Of a stretch of DNA of 64,000 nucleotides, positions 44,801 through 53,665 are shown piece by piece. Position 1 is the first letter of the stretch. Every line of letters begins with the position of its first letter. The notes under the pieces are model-generated. The model did no database searches, was not told the origin of the DNA, and saw only the letters and a program-made list of their open reading frames with translations. Position numbers and translations under genes: made by a program. Origin of the DNA: Virgibacillus litoralis (GTDB taxonomy: Bacteria; Bacillota; Bacilli; Bacillales; Amphibacillaceae); NCBI RefSeq assembly GCF_017873675.1, contig NZ_JAGGKK010000003.1, positions 185,086-249,085 on the forward strand, in the 5' to 3' direction.

Positions 44801-45072
44801 TATCTCACCTATCCTTTTCAGTCAGGGGCATTCATCCATAACAGTACAAAGCTATAGGAAAGATACATCCTATCTTATACTAGCGATCTTTTGATATATA
44901 TCCCCTACTGTTCTCATTTTAATTTATGCGCTGTTCCTATTAATATCGACTATTAGTATCAGGTAATAAATAATAACAAAGACTCAAAACTTTCGGCAAA
45001 ATAAGGTATTTAGCAGGATTATTTCCTATATTTAGCATAAAATAAGGACTAAAGATTCAGACTTTGAAAAAT

Positions 45073-45123
45073 AAAAACCCCCAAACTATGTCCATATTGC
45101 TGAACAATGTTTAAGGGGTTTTT
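45073..45123 (-). terminator. Terminator of the ferredoxin gene
   Basis: On minus AAACCCCTTAAAC pairs imperfectly with GTTTGGGGGTTT across a roughly 22-base loop, followed by T. Confidence 0.7.
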
Positions 45124-45137
45124 CTAATTCTATATTG

Positions 45138-45374
45138 CTACTTCGCAAAGAACTCTTCTGCTTGTTCCAAGTAAGTTTCCTGATCTGGTGTTAAATCATA
45201 TTCTTCCACAATCGCATCAACTGGGCATACCGATTTGCATGCACCACAATCAATACAAACGTCTGGATCTATGTAGTATTGCTCCGGTCCTTTTTCAATG
45301 CAATCAACCGGGCAAACAGTCAAACATTCTGCTGATTGTTCTTGACGACATGGGTCCAATATTACAAAAGCCAT
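45138..45374 (-). CDS. fer: Small 4Fe-4S ferredoxin
   Basis: This 78-residue protein has two cysteine clusters: CRQEQSAECLTVCPVDCIEKG and CIDCGACKSVCPVDAI. The second is a complete CxxCxxCxxxCP site; the first has an interrupted spacing as in the seven-iron and Bacillus-type ferredoxins. It is a soluble electron carrier in the cytoplasm. The C-terminus TPDQETYLEQAEEFFAK matches Bacillus ferredoxins. It has its own terminator and starts after GAGGGTGC. Confidence 0.93.
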   Translation of the reverse strand: MAFVILDPCRQEQSAECLTVCPVDCIEKGPEQYYIDPDVCIDCGACKSVCPVDAIVEEYDLTPDQETYLEQAEEFFAK

Positions 45375-45449
45375 CTATCGCACCCTCCTCTACATTCATT
45401 GCTACAGTTAATAATACATGATACAAGCCTATCAAGTAAACTGTTCAAT

Positions 45450-45764
45450 TTACAATTTGTCAAAATACAAGTGATAATGCAAAGAACAGCCAGGGTTAAA
45501 TGCCACATGACAAGACGGACAGCTGTACCCACTATCAAGATATTTATTTATTGTAAGTTCTGTTTTACACGTACCACATAAAATAGCCTTTTCATTAAAG
45601 TCCTCTCGTGGCCACACTTTTGCGGCTCCGCATCCATGTTGCTGATGACATTGATAGCATGAATAATATTCGTTGCAACAATAGAACTTAATAGCTATCC
45701 TATCATTCTCACTATGATAGTGGTTACAACGTGTTTCAGCATCAATTGCTCCGTTTACTTTCAT
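45450..45764 (-). CDS. CHY zinc-finger family protein
   Basis: This 104-residue protein has many zinc ligands: CNHYHSENDRIAIKFYCCNEYYSCYQCHQQHGC, then CGTCKTELTINKYLDSGYSCPSCHVAFNPGCSLHYHLYF. That is the CHY-type finger (with CxxC pairs and paired His). Bacterial members are small stand-alone proteins of unknown role, while the eukaryotic domain occurs in ubiquitin ligases. Start follows GGAGGAATTCTT. It is a monocistronic gene. Confidence 0.9.
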   Translation of the reverse strand: MKVNGAIDAETRCNHYHSENDRIAIKFYCCNEYYSCYQCHQQHGCGAAKVWPREDFNEKAILCGTCKTELTINKYLDSGYSCPSCHVAFNPGCSLHYHLYFDKL

Positions 45765-45867
45765 AAGAATTCCTCCAAATTACCTCTGAAAATAGTATAT
45801 CATATTAGTTTTACAGAATAATATCCCGGGAATTGGTAGGTATAACCATTTAAAAAGGAGTGCTTAA

Positions 45868-46068
45868 ATGATGAAGAATTATAGTGTAGCACCAAATCAG
45901 GATGCATCAGCATGGATAGTAAAACTGGAAGACATAGCACCAGCCGACGAATTTGAAGCAAAAGATGAGGCCATTGCAAAAGCAGAGGAAATGGCAAAAG
46001 AAAACAGTCCAAGCAAACTTTCCATTTTGGATAAAGAACACAATGTAACCCGAGAAGAAAGATTCTAG
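45868..46068 (+). CDS. DUF2188 family small protein
   Basis: This 66-residue protein reads KNYSVAPNQDASAWIVKLEDIAPADEFEAKDEAIAKAEEMAKENSPSKLSILDKEHNVTREERF. It matches DUF2188 (a beta sheet, then an Ala/Glu-rich helix, then a hydrophobic strand and dHN-type end). Function is unknown. The start follows AAAAAGGAG; a second ATG is the next codon. It is alone between the CHY finger and the repeat-rich gap. Confidence 0.88.
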   Translation: MMKNYSVAPNQDASAWIVKLEDIAPADEFEAKDEAIAKAEEMAKENSPSKLSILDKEHNVTREERF

Positions 46069-46257
46069 TAAGCTTGGTATGTTTTCCCCCCTTATACCTT
46101 GGGTGCAACCTTTACTAGTTAACTGTCGAGAGAAACATACTAAGACATAATTAAAACTTTCTACTTTAAACATGAATAGTAACAGGATAGGTTGTTAATA
46201 CGTTTAATTTCAATGGTTAGATTTAATACGTAGTTGATGTAAACTGCGAACTAGTGG

Positions 46258-46410
46258 TTGGGTGCAGTAACACCGCTACGGAAATACACTTCGCGCACCT
46301 AGGGCGGCTGATGAGCCTCCTTGCTCCTACGTCGCTGCGTAGTCTCATCTAGGCCTCAGCTCCCACAGGAGTCTACGTGTATTTCCTCCGCTGAATCGCT
46401 ATAGAAGAAA
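46258..46410. repeat. GC-rich intergenic repeat with inverted ends (copy B)
   Basis: CGGAAATACACTTCGCG near the left and GTGTATTTCCTCCGC near the right are inverted, with internal stems (CCTAGGGCGGC; CATCTAGGCCTC). It resembles copy A at 2455. Confidence 0.65.
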
Positions 46411-46424
46411 TCTGTGATAGCACT

Positions 46425-46570
46425 ACACTAGTCCGGGTGAGCGGAGGGCGGTGACTCCTGCGGGAATAGCACGTTCCGAAGACCCCGCAGAGTGGTCTTC
46501 TCGAGGAGGCTGAGGTCGCGCCCACGGAAAGCATCCGCCCGTAGCGACCCCGGACGGCGGGACGAGAGTT
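46425..46570. repeat. GC-rich intergenic repeat (copy C, GGCGGTGACTCCTGCGGG type)
   Basis: It contains GGCGGTGACTCCTGCGGG, GAAGACCCCGCAGAGTGG and GGAGGCTGAGGTCGCGCCCAC, a pattern seen in many Bacillaceae intergenic repeats. An ORF across it on minus is an artefact. Confidence 0.65.
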
Positions 46571-46623
46571 TATAGATTTTATTCCTGCAGTTACTTCGCA
46601 GATTATCTCTAATCTGCAACATT

Positions 46624-46732
46624 AGAAAACTAGGCATTCACCAAGCCTTTTGGTGAATGCCTTAGTTGCACTTATGCAGTATGAAAGTAATTATACATTC
46701 TTAACTGCAAAAAACCGACCTAATTCGGATTT
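46624..46732 (+). repeat. Best-preserved copy of the dispersed TGCAGTAAG repeat (P5)
   Basis: A perfect 12-bp hairpin (GGCATTCACCAA with TTGGTGAATGCC, 46633-46661) is followed by TTAGTTGCACTTATGCAGTA. Then come GAAAGTAATTATACATTC, TTAACTGCA (the inverted arm) and CCGACCTAATTCGG. The right part is the inverse of the sequence at 63961-64000. Confidence 0.8.
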
Positions 46733-46874
46733 TAATTTAACTAAAACACTTTTGCCCCACCTCTTCCTAGATTTATTATAAATAGTTATATATTACTAAT
46801 GTTAAGTTGACATTAAGTACAATTCTATATATATTTATAATAGTTACACAATTCAATTAAATTTAGAGAACTTA
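46733..46874. other. A+T-rich leader before the STAND-LuxR gene
   Basis: No gene is seen. The sequence is very A+T-rich, as expected of promoter DNA for the downstream regulator, but I could not fix a convincing -35/-10 pair. Confidence 0.4.
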
Positions 46875-46912
46875 GCAATTGCAAGCCTTAGTTGCACTTA
46901 TATACTTAACTG
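46875..46912 (+). repeat. Partial copy of the dispersed repeat (P6), next to the luxR-type start
   Basis: GCAAGCCTTAGTTGCACTTA matches P5, followed by TACTTAACTG, a shortened arm. It ends 27 bases before the chosen start codon. Confidence 0.65.
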
Positions 46913-46938
46913 TTACTTTAAAGGGGGCGTTACCTGGT

Positions 46939-48966
46939 TTGGAGTTAAATGATAATATCCTAAGCAACAAAAGCGTGGATAGTTTCATTCAATCGATTGA
47001 ACGGGATTTTTTCATTGGGAGGACAGAGGAACTTGAATTCTTTTATAACTACCTCAATTTTACTAATAATGATATAAAAGTCCTGTATATCCATGGAACT
47101 GGTGGAGTTGGCAAAACATACTTATTAAATGAATATAATCGAATTTCCAATGAAGAAGGCTTGCTATTCTTAAAAATGGACAGCAGAGACTTCCCTCAGA
47201 CTCCAGAAGGATTTGCGGATCATATTCTCACCTTAATTGAAACACATACCCACACACAGCTATTTTCCGAAAACTACTCATTACGAAAATTCCTTCACAC
47301 CTTATCAGAATTAGCATCAGATCGACGTATAATAATAGCAATAGATTCATATGAACATATGGATGCTCTTGATCGGTGGTTCCGGCAAGTATTTATACAA
47401 AACCTGCCCCCCACTATCTTCGTTATTATGGCTGGTCGCCATTCCCTGTCAGGTGAATGGATCGAATCACCTGCCTGGCGCAGTCTAACGAAAGAAATCG
47501 AACTGAAAGATTTCAGTTTGTCTCAAACACAGGCATTTCTTGATTACTATGGTATCGATAATAGCCACATGATTAAGGCGATGTGGAAGTTCACTGATGG
47601 GCATCCATTAACACTTACACTAGCAGCACTAACAGACAAAGAATTTTCAATTGGTACATTACATGAGCAATCATCACATATTCTGATGGAACTTACTCAA
47701 CGTTGGTTACTTGAAGTAAAGGACGAATCATTACATCGTCTAATTGAGGTTGCTGCTTTATTTTATAACTTTGACCAATCAAGTCTGTCAGCTGTCCTCA
47801 AGGAAGAAGTTGATATAAAGACATTTAATGCACTTACATCTTTATCATTCGTTAAACCTGTTAAAAGTGGCTGGGCTATGCATGATCTAGTAAGGGATGC
47901 AATTAAGATGAATTTGAAACTGCGTCACCCTGAACGTTTTGAACAATTCAGTCAACGCAGTGCATCCTTTTTTTATAAAAGAACAATCACAAATCGCTCA
48001 CCTACAGATGCGGCATCCTTTTTCTACCATTTAGGTGATGAGTTTATCCGAAGTGTTTTTTTTCAAGAAAAAATTGATAATTCGATGTATCTGGAACCGA
48101 TTGCTGATTATAATTTCCATGAAGTATCTCGATTCTTTGAAAACCGTAAAAATGATTTCTCAGAAAGCGAAGCGCAATTTTACAATAGAGAAACAAATGA
48201 ATCGTATCATTTTCATGCTTCATTCGAGCACAATCGCAAAGAAATGGAACTTATTGATGACACATATGTCAAAAAAATTAACTATAAGGATGCCCATTTA
48301 TTAAAAAATAAAGATAATAAAACATTAGGGCTATCTATCATCGTACCGATCAATGTAAGCACACTAAAAGTACTTGCCAAAGAACCTGTATCACGTGCGT
48401 ATTTCAGCAGATTAAATGATCAGGATACAAAGGAATATAGTGTCCCTGAAAATGAAAATGCCGGATGGTTTATCCGGTTCCTTGATTACACAGATTCAAC
48501 TGATACCGCAGCACGATCATTTATGCTATATAACTTATTCCCGTTATTGTTAACTAGCGGAAGAATAATTGTATCAACACCCTTACCATTTTTTCAGGAT
48601 TTACTGGAGAATTTTGGGTTCCAGAAGATCCCGGAAGCAACGCATTATGACTATGGAGAAAACTACCCGTCCACCACATATATTTTGGATGTACGCGGTC
48701 CAAGGTTAGCCAATTATTTAAAACAGCTGACGAACGGTAATTCTGTTCAGAATGAGATGGAAGTAATTGCAACGACATTTTCATTAACAGAACGAGAAGT
48801 CGATATCGTTACGCTTATACTGGAAGAGAAAGGAAATGCCGCCATTGCGAAAGAATTATATGTTGCGGAAATAACCGTTAAAAAGCATATCACACGGATT
48901 TTTAAGAAAATGGAAGTAAAAAACAGATCACAGTTGATAAAATGTGTTATGGAAATTATTTCGTAA
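46939..48966 (+). CDS. STAND-type ATPase LuxR regulator
   Basis: This 675-residue regulator has an N-terminal AAA/STAND ATPase (about 20-300: FFIGRTEELEFFYNYL; Walker A GTGGVGKT 53-60; RRIIIAIDSYEHMD as Walker B). A middle region (about 380-600) includes a GNAT-like stretch (MLYNLFPLLLTSGRIIVSTPLPFFQDLLENFGFQKI). A C-terminal LuxR helix-turn-helix follows (LTEREVDIVTLILEEKGNAAIAKELYVAEITVKKHITRIFKKM). It resembles MalT-type regulators in layout but lacks TPR repeats. Start is TTG at 46939, eleven bases after AAAGGGGG; the TTG at 46879 lies inside repeat P6. Targets are unknown. Confidence 0.85.
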   Translation: MELNDNILSNKSVDSFIQSIERDFFIGRTEELEFFYNYLNFTNNDIKVLYIHGTGGVGKTYLLNEYNRISNEEGLLFLKMDSRDFPQTPEGFADHILTLIETHTHTQLFSENYSLRKFLHTLSELASDRRIIIAIDSYEHMDALDRWFRQVFIQNLPPTIFVIMAGRHSLSGEWIESPAWRSLTKEIELKDFSLSQTQAFLDYYGIDNSHMIKAMWKFTDGHPLTLTLAALTDKEFSIGTLHEQSSHILMELTQRWLLEVKDESLHRLIEVAALFYNFDQSSLSAVLKEEVDIKTFNALTSLSFVKPVKSGWAMHDLVRDAIKMNLKLRHPERFEQFSQRSASFFYKRTITNRSPTDAASFFYHLGDEFIRSVFFQEKIDNSMYLEPIADYNFHEVSRFFENRKNDFSESEAQFYNRETNESYHFHASFEHNRKEMELIDDTYVKKINYKDAHLLKNKDNKTLGLSIIVPINVSTLKVLAKEPVSRAYFSRLNDQDTKEYSVPENENAGWFIRFLDYTDSTDTAARSFMLYNLFPLLLTSGRIIVSTPLPFFQDLLENFGFQKIPEATHYDYGENYPSTTYILDVRGPRLANYLKQLTNGNSVQNEMEVIATTFSLTEREVDIVTLILEEKGNAAIAKELYVAEITVKKHITRIFKKMEVKNRSQLIKCVMEIIS

Positions 48967-48973
48967 GTGGATT

Positions 48974-49002
48974 GGTAGGCAGTTAAACTGCCTACCTTTT
49001 TT
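48974..49002 (+). terminator. Strong terminator after the STAND-LuxR gene
   Basis: GGTAGGCAGT (48974-48983) pairs perfectly with ACTGCCTACC (48987-48996) with a three-base loop and six T after it. Confidence 0.95.
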
Positions 49003-49005
49003 CAA

Positions 49006-49359
49006 CTACTTCAGCAAGCTTATTTTACCAATTAGTGGTAATTGTTTTTGTTTACCATTAGCAGCATTAATAATACCCAATATTACAAATATAAACCAGC
49101 ATAGTGTGCCTAAAGGTAAAATCAGTAACCACCCTATAAGTGGTACTATAGTGCCGATTACACTTATACTAACTCCAAAGAGAAATAATACCAGACCCTG
49201 ATTTGCATGATACATTGCAAATTTCGAATCCTTTGAGGTAATAAGTGGAATGAAAAAGATAATGTACGCTAAAATTGCCATCCCTTTATTTTCTTTAACA
49301 TCCGCTGACTCTTCCTCAACTGTTTCATTAACATTTTCCGTTTTGACTTCTTCAGTCAT
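49006..49359 (-). CDS. DUF4870 family membrane protein
   Basis: This 117-residue membrane protein has an acidic N-terminus (about 1-25) and hydrophobic segments GMAILAYIIFFIPLIT, LFLFGVSISVIGTIVPLIGWLLILPLG and LCWFIFVILGIINAANG, the DUF4870 pattern with FAMYHANQGLVLFLF. Function is unknown. Start follows GGAGGTGTTATT. It stands between the STAND-LuxR gene and an FAD oxidase. Confidence 0.9.
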   Translation of the reverse strand: MTEEVKTENVNETVEEESADVKENKGMAILAYIIFFIPLITSKDSKFAMYHANQGLVLFLFGVSISVIGTIVPLIGWLLILPLGTLCWFIFVILGIINAANGKQKQLPLIGKISLLK

Positions 49360-49423
49360 AATAACACCTCCTTATAAATACTATTCAGATTATGAAATAT
49401 TTATATTACTTTATGCCCAAAAA

Positions 49424-50791
49424 TTATTCTGGTGCTATATTGTGGTTGTAACAAAACAAGTTTTCGGGGTCATAATCCTGCTTTATCTTTGCAAGTTTAA
49501 AATAATTATCTCCATACGTATTTCTTGTAATTTCATCACCAAGTTTTACACCGTTTAAATAAGACGTTTTTTGATAGGAATAGGGTAATAATTGATTATA
49601 AACAGAATCCATCCATTCTTGACTTCCAACAGGGTCTCCACTTACTATTTCACCATCGAAAAGAACTAAAAAGCGTGCATCCCTGACAGCGAATGCGGTT
49701 TCGTCTGCTGAAACACGGTTCATTCGTCCATGAAGCATCCAAATTTGTGCCATTGCCATAGGGAGCGGTGAATTTTCCATGCTATCAAAAATGATGTTAA
49801 GCATTGCTTCATCCAATTCTTTAAAAAACAGTGATGTTCCAATAATTTCAGCGCCTTGAGGAACCATTGGATCAAGCTTTTTCTGCAGGTCGGTATATGC
49901 TATTTTTCCTGTATTATCCATTAAAGGAATGGCCAGTTCCTGTAACGGTTCTATAAATGCCTTTTCAGTTTCATGAGTCAACTTACCAGTGTACATTCCC
50001 GATACTGCTATCACACGTTTTCCATGCATACTCTCAGGCAAAAATGGTGCTTTGGGCAACTGCATAATTATCGTATTCACTGATATCTCATCTGGCGCAT
50101 TATTCATATAGTCATCCAGCTTCTGAAAAATTTCTTTGGCATCTTTGTAATCATACATTACATCAATTGCTAAAACATTTGGACCTACAGGGTAAAGCTG
50201 TAATTCAAATGATGTCACAACACCAAAATTCCCACCCCCACCACGTATAGCCCAAAACAGTTCAGTATGCTCATCATTACTAACCTTAATTAATTTCCCA
50301 TCAGCAGTAACCATTTTCGCTGATAAAATATTATCGCACGTTAATCCATATTTCCCTCTCAAATAGCCAAATCCGCCACCTAGCGCTAATCCGCCAATAC
50401 CTGTCTCTGAAACAGTTCCAGTTGGTGTAGCCAATCCGTGTTTCTGTGTTTCGGAATCAATATCACCCAGCATGGCACCCGCTTCCACGGTAGCAACTTG
50501 ACGTTCCTTATCAATGGTTACGGAGTTCATTTTTGATAGATCCAACATAACACCTTCTTCACAAACAGCAGTTCCAGCCAGGTGATGTCCCCCACTACGA
50601 ACAGAAATGTCCATGTTCTCCTTCTTTGCAAAGGAAACAGCTGACATTACATCTGCTTCTGACAAGCACTCAAATATAGCAGCGGGATATCTGTCAATCA
50701 GATGATTCCACACCTTTCTTTTTTCATCATAGCGTTCATGATTAGGTAAAATAATAAATCCGCTCTTATCCGTTTTTACCTCTTCTTTCAT
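49424..50791 (-). CDS. FAD-binding oxidase, berberine-bridge type
   Basis: This 455-residue flavoprotein has a PCMH/FAD_binding_4 domain (about 35-205) with ISVRSGGHHLAG (His69 for covalent FAD attachment), GTVSETGIGGLALGGGFGYLRGKYGL and RGGGGNFGVVTSFE. A C-terminal BBE domain ends NTYGDNYFKLAKIKQDYDPENLFCYNHNI. The Cys used for bicovalent flavin in berberine bridge enzyme is not at the expected site, so one covalent bond is more likely. No signal peptide is seen. Such enzymes oxidise sugars or alcohols. Start follows GGAGGTAATGGTGA. Substrate unknown. Confidence 0.9.
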   Translation of the reverse strand: MKEEVKTDKSGFIILPNHERYDEKRKVWNHLIDRYPAAIFECLSEADVMSAVSFAKKENMDISVRSGGHHLAGTAVCEEGVMLDLSKMNSVTIDKERQVATVEAGAMLGDIDSETQKHGLATPTGTVSETGIGGLALGGGFGYLRGKYGLTCDNILSAKMVTADGKLIKVSNDEHTELFWAIRGGGGNFGVVTSFELQLYPVGPNVLAIDVMYDYKDAKEIFQKLDDYMNNAPDEISVNTIIMQLPKAPFLPESMHGKRVIAVSGMYTGKLTHETEKAFIEPLQELAIPLMDNTGKIAYTDLQKKLDPMVPQGAEIIGTSLFFKELDEAMLNIIFDSMENSPLPMAMAQIWMLHGRMNRVSADETAFAVRDARFLVLFDGEIVSGDPVGSQEWMDSVYNQLLPYSYQKTSYLNGVKLGDEITRNTYGDNYFKLAKIKQDYDPENLFCYNHNIAPE

Positions 50792-50904
50792 TCACCATTA
50801 CCTCCATGATTAAAAATTAGGAACTTTCAATTGATTAATGAAAGCTTACCATAGGATTGGTACGGTGTAATGTATACTCAGGTATACTTTTTTAAACAAT
50901 TAAA

Positions 50905-50938
50905 ACAGCGGCCTGATTAATAATAATCAAGCCGCTGT
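50905..50938 (-). terminator. Terminator of the DUF6230/DUF6114 exported trio
   Basis: On minus ACAGCGGCTTGATTA pairs with TAATCAGGCCGCTGT and is followed by TTTTAATTG. It lies eight bases after the last stop of the operon. Confidence 0.88.
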
Positions 50939-50946
50939 AAACTCTA

Positions 50947-52419
50947 TTAAGGTATGATGAGCCTTACCTGAAATAGATCAAATATAGATTCGACAACATC
51001 TTCCAATTCTGTTGTTTCTTCATCTTGAGACGAATCTCCATCATTTTCCTCATCCTTAGTTTCATTTGAATTAGGATCCGTTTCATTATCTGATTCTGAT
51101 TCCGTTTCTGTTTCTGTTTCTTCTTTCTTATTATCGTTTGCGTTCTCATCGGTATTACTTTCGGTATTTTCTTTTTCTTTAGAGGACGCTTTCTTTTCTG
51201 TTTCTGTAATGCTATCCTTCAAACTGGATATGCTATCGGTTATTGTACTTGTCTTCTTTTGTATGGATTCCTCTTTCACTTTTAGACTATTTACTTTTTC
51301 TTTAACCTCCTCAGTTTCTTTTGTTACCTTTTCAACGCCTTCTTTAATTGTTTGAATATCTATTTCAGATTTGGTTGTTTCTTCGGACTTCGTTTCATCA
51401 GACTTAGCTTCATTTCCATCATTTTTGGTTTCGGTCATCTCTAATAATTTAGAGAAAACTTCCGCTTGTTCCCGTTCACTTTCATTTTGGGGAGAATGCT
51501 TTTCGGTTAGTTTAGTAAGCTTTTCTTGTTTAGTGTTTATACTATTTTCAAGTTCCTTAACTAATCGGGATGATTCGTCGACTATGCTCGAAAAAGTTCC
51601 GGAAATATCTTGAAAAGATTGCAATTCTTTTTCCATTCTTTCTGTTAAGGTAACCAAATTGTTCAATTTATCGGTGACTCCATCTTCAATTTCCTTTCTA
51701 AGCAGATTTTTAGTATCTTCTATCAAGTTTACTAATTCATCCGATGGTGTACCTTTTTTAACTTTTTCATATGTTTCTGTTGCCTTGTCTATTAGATCTC
51801 CAACTGCACCAAGTTTCTGTTTATCATCTTCCAGTTCCTCTTTTATTTGATCCAGTTTGCTTTGCTCTTCTTGCTCCTCTTCTAGAATTTCCTGTATTTT
51901 CTCTTTAGTCGTCGGACTATAGTCAGGCAAATTCCCACATTCACTTTTATAACAAGCTTCAATTTTTGTATTCGGTAAGGAGATGTCCGAAACCGTTTGC
52001 TTGGATACCTTCATTACAACATTTGATAGACAAACCCATCCCACTTTACTAGGGGCACATAAACCACCGATATTTGGAGGAGTACCATCTATTGTTTCTG
52101 CATACAAATCTTTCACATGAATTGGTCCTGGTGATTTAATCCGTATCACCATTGGTTCCTGTTCCCCTCCAGTTTCGAGAACCTTGGTAATGGTTAATCC
52201 GTGGATGATTCCTTCCTTAATCGTTACTTTACCCTGCAGTGCCCCCACTAAATCCATCTGACCTTCTACCTTTTTCGTTTCGATAATAAAACCGCCACTA
52301 TTTCCATTATCTTTAGAACTATCTTCACTGTCAGCTGAAACGTTAGTTGTAGCTGCAGGCATTAAGGAAAGTCCAAATACAAGTATGAAAATGAAACTGA
52401 TTAAAGCAGTATTTTTCAT
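50947..52419 (-). CDS. Secreted coiled-coil protein with a DUF6230-like N-terminal domain
   Basis: This 490-residue exported protein has a signal peptide (MKNTALISFIFILVFGLSLMPAATTNVSA, about 1-29). An N-terminal beta-rich domain (about 45-165) is followed by a long Glu/Lys/Ser-rich coiled coil (about 170-400) and an acidic low-complexity tail ending VVESIFDLFQVRLIIP. In the N-domain MVIRIKSPGPIHVKDLYAETI lines up with WVRVHIRASGPTKISGLIQD of the DUF6230-like protein at 52988, so the two are probably paralogous. Four Cys (GGLCAPSKVGWVC and IEACYKSEC) could form disulfides. Start follows AGGGGAAT. It is last of the three genes. No function is known. Confidence 0.85.
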   Translation of the reverse strand: MKNTALISFIFILVFGLSLMPAATTNVSADSEDSSKDNGNSGGFIIETKKVEGQMDLVGALQGKVTIKEGIIHGLTITKVLETGGEQEPMVIRIKSPGPIHVKDLYAETIDGTPPNIGGLCAPSKVGWVCLSNVVMKVSKQTVSDISLPNTKIEACYKSECGNLPDYSPTTKEKIQEILEEEQEEQSKLDQIKEELEDDKQKLGAVGDLIDKATETYEKVKKGTPSDELVNLIEDTKNLLRKEIEDGVTDKLNNLVTLTERMEKELQSFQDISGTFSSIVDESSRLVKELENSINTKQEKLTKLTEKHSPQNESEREQAEVFSKLLEMTETKNDGNEAKSDETKSEETTKSEIDIQTIKEGVEKVTKETEEVKEKVNSLKVKEESIQKKTSTITDSISSLKDSITETEKKASSKEKENTESNTDENANDNKKEETETETESESDNETDPNSNETKDEENDGDSSQDEETTELEDVVESIFDLFQVRLIIP

Positions 52420-52458
52420 ATTTTTATTCCCCTAGTTAACAAATTAAACGCCACAACA

Positions 52459-52962
52459 TTAAGCCTGGACCGTTTTAACTTTATCTTCCATCAATTCATT
52501 CGTTACCTCATCCTGGTCCTGTTGCTTTTTGTTTGGTGCAACTTCTGAAATGGTAACCTCTTGCTTCTCCCATGCAATGGACAGCGCACCACCAATAATT
52601 CCTATTATCGTACCTATCAGAAATCCTCCTAGAGCTCCCATTACTGAAAGTATAGACAGAAATATAGTGACGACACCAAACACAGTTGAAAATTGCGGGT
52701 ATATATAATCTAAAATACCCATAATTAAAATTAAGCCACCAAATAAAAAGCCAATAAATACAAAACTTCCAGGAATAAACGCAATGGAATAAAGGTGTAA
52801 TGGTATATACAAAATCATTAGCCCTGCTAAAAGAATTAAACTCGCACCCCAGAAAGGCCTTTTATTTCGCCACTTCCTGAACTTTCCGCCATTAGCTATT
52901 TTACGGTGTTTCCCCTGTAACTTTTCTTCCTTCTTTATAGCCTTCGCTTCTTTTCTACTCAT
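52459..52962 (-). CDS. DUF6114-like four-helix membrane protein
   Basis: This 167-residue membrane protein starts with a basic region, then FRKWRNKRPFWGASLILLAGLMILYIPLHL and further helices, ending FLIGTIIGIIGGALSIAWEK. This matches actinobacterial DUF6114 proteins (FRRWRRTRPFWGG...GGFFIGMLLGIVGGSLGFGW). Those are usually next to a DUF6230 gene, as here. The tail is charged. Start follows GGGAGGG. It probably anchors or exports its partner proteins; function is unknown. Confidence 0.85.
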   Translation of the reverse strand: MSRKEAKAIKKEEKLQGKHRKIANGGKFRKWRNKRPFWGASLILLAGLMILYIPLHLYSIAFIPGSFVFIGFLFGGLILIMGILDYIYPQFSTVFGVVTIFLSILSVMGALGGFLIGTIIGIIGGALSIAWEKQEVTISEVAPNKKQQDQDEVTNELMEDKVKTVQA

Positions 52963-52987
52963 AGTTATCCCTCCCAGTTATGAGGAT

Positions 52988-53581
52988 TTATTGATGCGTC
53001 ATATCCGGTTCATCAATTTTCTCGACATAGATTTTGGTTCCATCCAAACTGACCACACTTTGAAATAGGTAGTCCGTAACTAACTTAGCATCTTTAATGG
53101 TAATTGTTTTAGCATCTTGCGACCAATTCGTAGAGAAATCATCAGTATTTTTTTCTTTAATTGCTAATTCATTAAAACTTAAATCAGCATCAATCATACG
53201 GGCATCCTGAATCAGACCACTAATTTTGGTAGGACCTGATGCTCGTATATGAACCCTTACCCAGCCTCCTGTTGGCATTTTGATATCCTTATAAATGTGT
53301 AAATTCTTAATCTCCACTTCTTCTATTTTGTTTCGGATCATTGGTTCAGCATCAGAGTCACCTGTTTCACCAATGTGTGGTAATAACTGAAATCCCTTAC
53401 CATTCAATTCATCAAATTCTACGTAAAAATCACCAATTCCACCAAGTGGCAGTGCAAACGCTGTTCCGGTGAACCCGAACACAGACATAAGTCCTCCGAG
53501 CCCCAAAAAACCAGCGAATAAAGCAATAAAAAGCTTCTTTTTCCACGTTTTACCTACTGTTTCTTTCCTTTCTTTACCCAA
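52988..53581 (-). CDS. DUF6230-like exported protein
   Basis: This protein of 197 residues has a basic N-terminus and one hydrophobic segment KKLFIALFAGFLGLGGLMSVFGFTGTAFA, probably a signal or anchor. A beta-rich domain follows, with FDELNGKGFQLLPHIGETGDSDAEPMIRNKIEEVEIKNLHIYK and VRVHIRASGPTKISGLIQDARMIDADLSFNELAI. This fits the DUF6230 family of actinobacteria (KLFAVS...GTGFVQYG... type). I chose TTG at 53581, six bases after AAAGGGGTG; the ATG at 53623 abuts its only possible site. It is the first gene of the trio, preceded by a possible leader peptide at 53666-53719. Confidence 0.83.
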   Translation of the reverse strand: MGKERKETVGKTWKKKLFIALFAGFLGLGGLMSVFGFTGTAFALPLGGIGDFYVEFDELNGKGFQLLPHIGETGDSDAEPMIRNKIEEVEIKNLHIYKDIKMPTGGWVRVHIRASGPTKISGLIQDARMIDADLSFNELAIKEKNTDDFSTNWSQDAKTITIKDAKLVTDYLFQSVVSLDGTKIYVEKIDEPDMTHQ

Positions 53582-53665
53582 ATTCCACACCCCTTTGTAC
53601 CTATTATCACGCAACTTCTCCATCTCACTTACTGTATTGTTACCGCTTACATTTAAAGACTAATT

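Noticed and set aside
46428..46637. 69-codon minus-strand ORF
   Set aside because: It lies over repeat C and lacks a ribosome binding site.
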